A stretch of DNA of 62,299 nucleotides from Saprospirales bacterium (GTDB lineage: Bacteria; Bacteroidota; Bacteroidia; Chitinophagales; Saprospiraceae), in assembly GCA_016711045.1 (NCBI GenBank), contig JADJTT010000016.1:1-62299 (forward strand). The letters are read 5' to 3'. Positions within the stretch are counted from its first letter, which is position 1. Each line of letters begins with the position of its first letter. Below, piece after piece: positions 62,182 through 62,299 of the stretch. The notes beneath the pieces are model-generated. The model made no database searches, was not told where the DNA came from, and saw only the letters and a program-made list of their open reading frames with translations. The translations under genes and the position numbers were made by a program.

Positions 62182-62299
62182 ATGATGTGGTATAGGGAAT
62201 GCGCATGGTTATGCCTTTGGATTTATTGGCTTTTTGGGTTTGTTTGCAATAAGTGTTCGGCGCAAACGCAGACCTTTACCACAACTGGGGCCGGTCAAT
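62182..62299 (+). CDS. Secreted protein, 5' end only
   Basis: From the ATG at 62182 the frame runs open to the window edge: MMWYRECAWLCLWIYWLFGF, then VCNKCSAQTQTFTTTGAGQ. It looks like a signal peptide with cleavage after SAQ, followed by the QTFTTTGAG start often seen in glycine-rich secreted proteins of Bacteroidota. Only about 39 codons are in view, so no function can be given. Confidence 0.55.
   Translation, partial: MMWYRECAWLCLWIYWLFGFVCNKCSAQTQTFTTTGAGQ

Overview
The window reads as a piece of chromosome from a member of the Bacteroidota, most likely a Saprospirales-like environmental lineage. This rests on secreted proteins ending in a gliding-motility/type-B (CHU_C-like) sorting domain, a DUF2723 membrane protein, SprB- and PKD-like repeats, TAnnTTTG promoter hexamers just upstream of several genes, and many short lipoproteins. 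The order-level placement is inference. No rRNA, tRNA, integrase, transposase or CRISPR array was seen.

Layout. 0-9 kb is accessory: a broken AAA ATPase with an intact partner gene, a DUF4407 membrane protein with a coiled-coil companion, a divergent HTH protein with three beta-type repeats, and a frameshifted AAA_14/DUF4143 ATPase. 9-13.2 kb is a minus-strand operon of exported proteins (two related small proteins, a beta-barrel, a large FN3/CARDB/LamG lipoprotein). 13.5-14.5 kb is an orphan AbiEi-type antitoxin with a four-half-site operator. 14.7-18.1 kb holds three exported proteins, the last with thrombospondin type-3 repeats. 18.1-23.3 kb is a molybdenum hydroxylase operon (xdhA, xdhB, a small membrane protein, xdhC). 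23.3-28 kb carries a phosphatase, an amidase, a DEAD-box helicase and a methyltransferase. 28-34.7 kb is one giant secreted M43 metalloprotease/repeat/CHU_C gene, now split in two by 1-nt indels. 34.7-57.8 kb is mostly housekeeping and secreted enzymes: methyltransferase, di-haem peroxidase, CocE-type hydrolase, NodU-like fragment, glucosaminidase, two M28-type peptidases, rpiB, DUF2723 protein, RluA-type synthase, BNR-repeat protein, thiL, aldehyde dehydrogenase and OmpH. 56.6-58.6 kb has two toxin-antitoxin-like pairs. 59-62 kb has a Uma2 nuclease, two more AAA_14/DUF4143 ATPases (one a remnant) and the start of a secreted protein.

Two themes run through the window. First, many genes are interrupted by single-base indels, often in homopolymers, beyond which the frame keeps making good protein sense, even in conserved genes such as xdhC and aldehyde dehydrogenase. 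Residual sequencing error is the simplest reading, although some accessory genes look truly decayed. Second, the intergenic space is rich in several families of palindromic or tandem repeats: 9-mer GGTTTATRA arrays, 7-mer CACTGCC-like arrays, the 18-mer TCCCGATAGYTATCGGGA, A/T-rich inverted repeats, and a MITE-like element. Pairs of phased palindromes precede AAA_14/DUF4143 ATPases, and inverted 9-mer arrays bracket a four-helix-bundle (23S IVS-type) gene. These are the best candidates for something not yet described.
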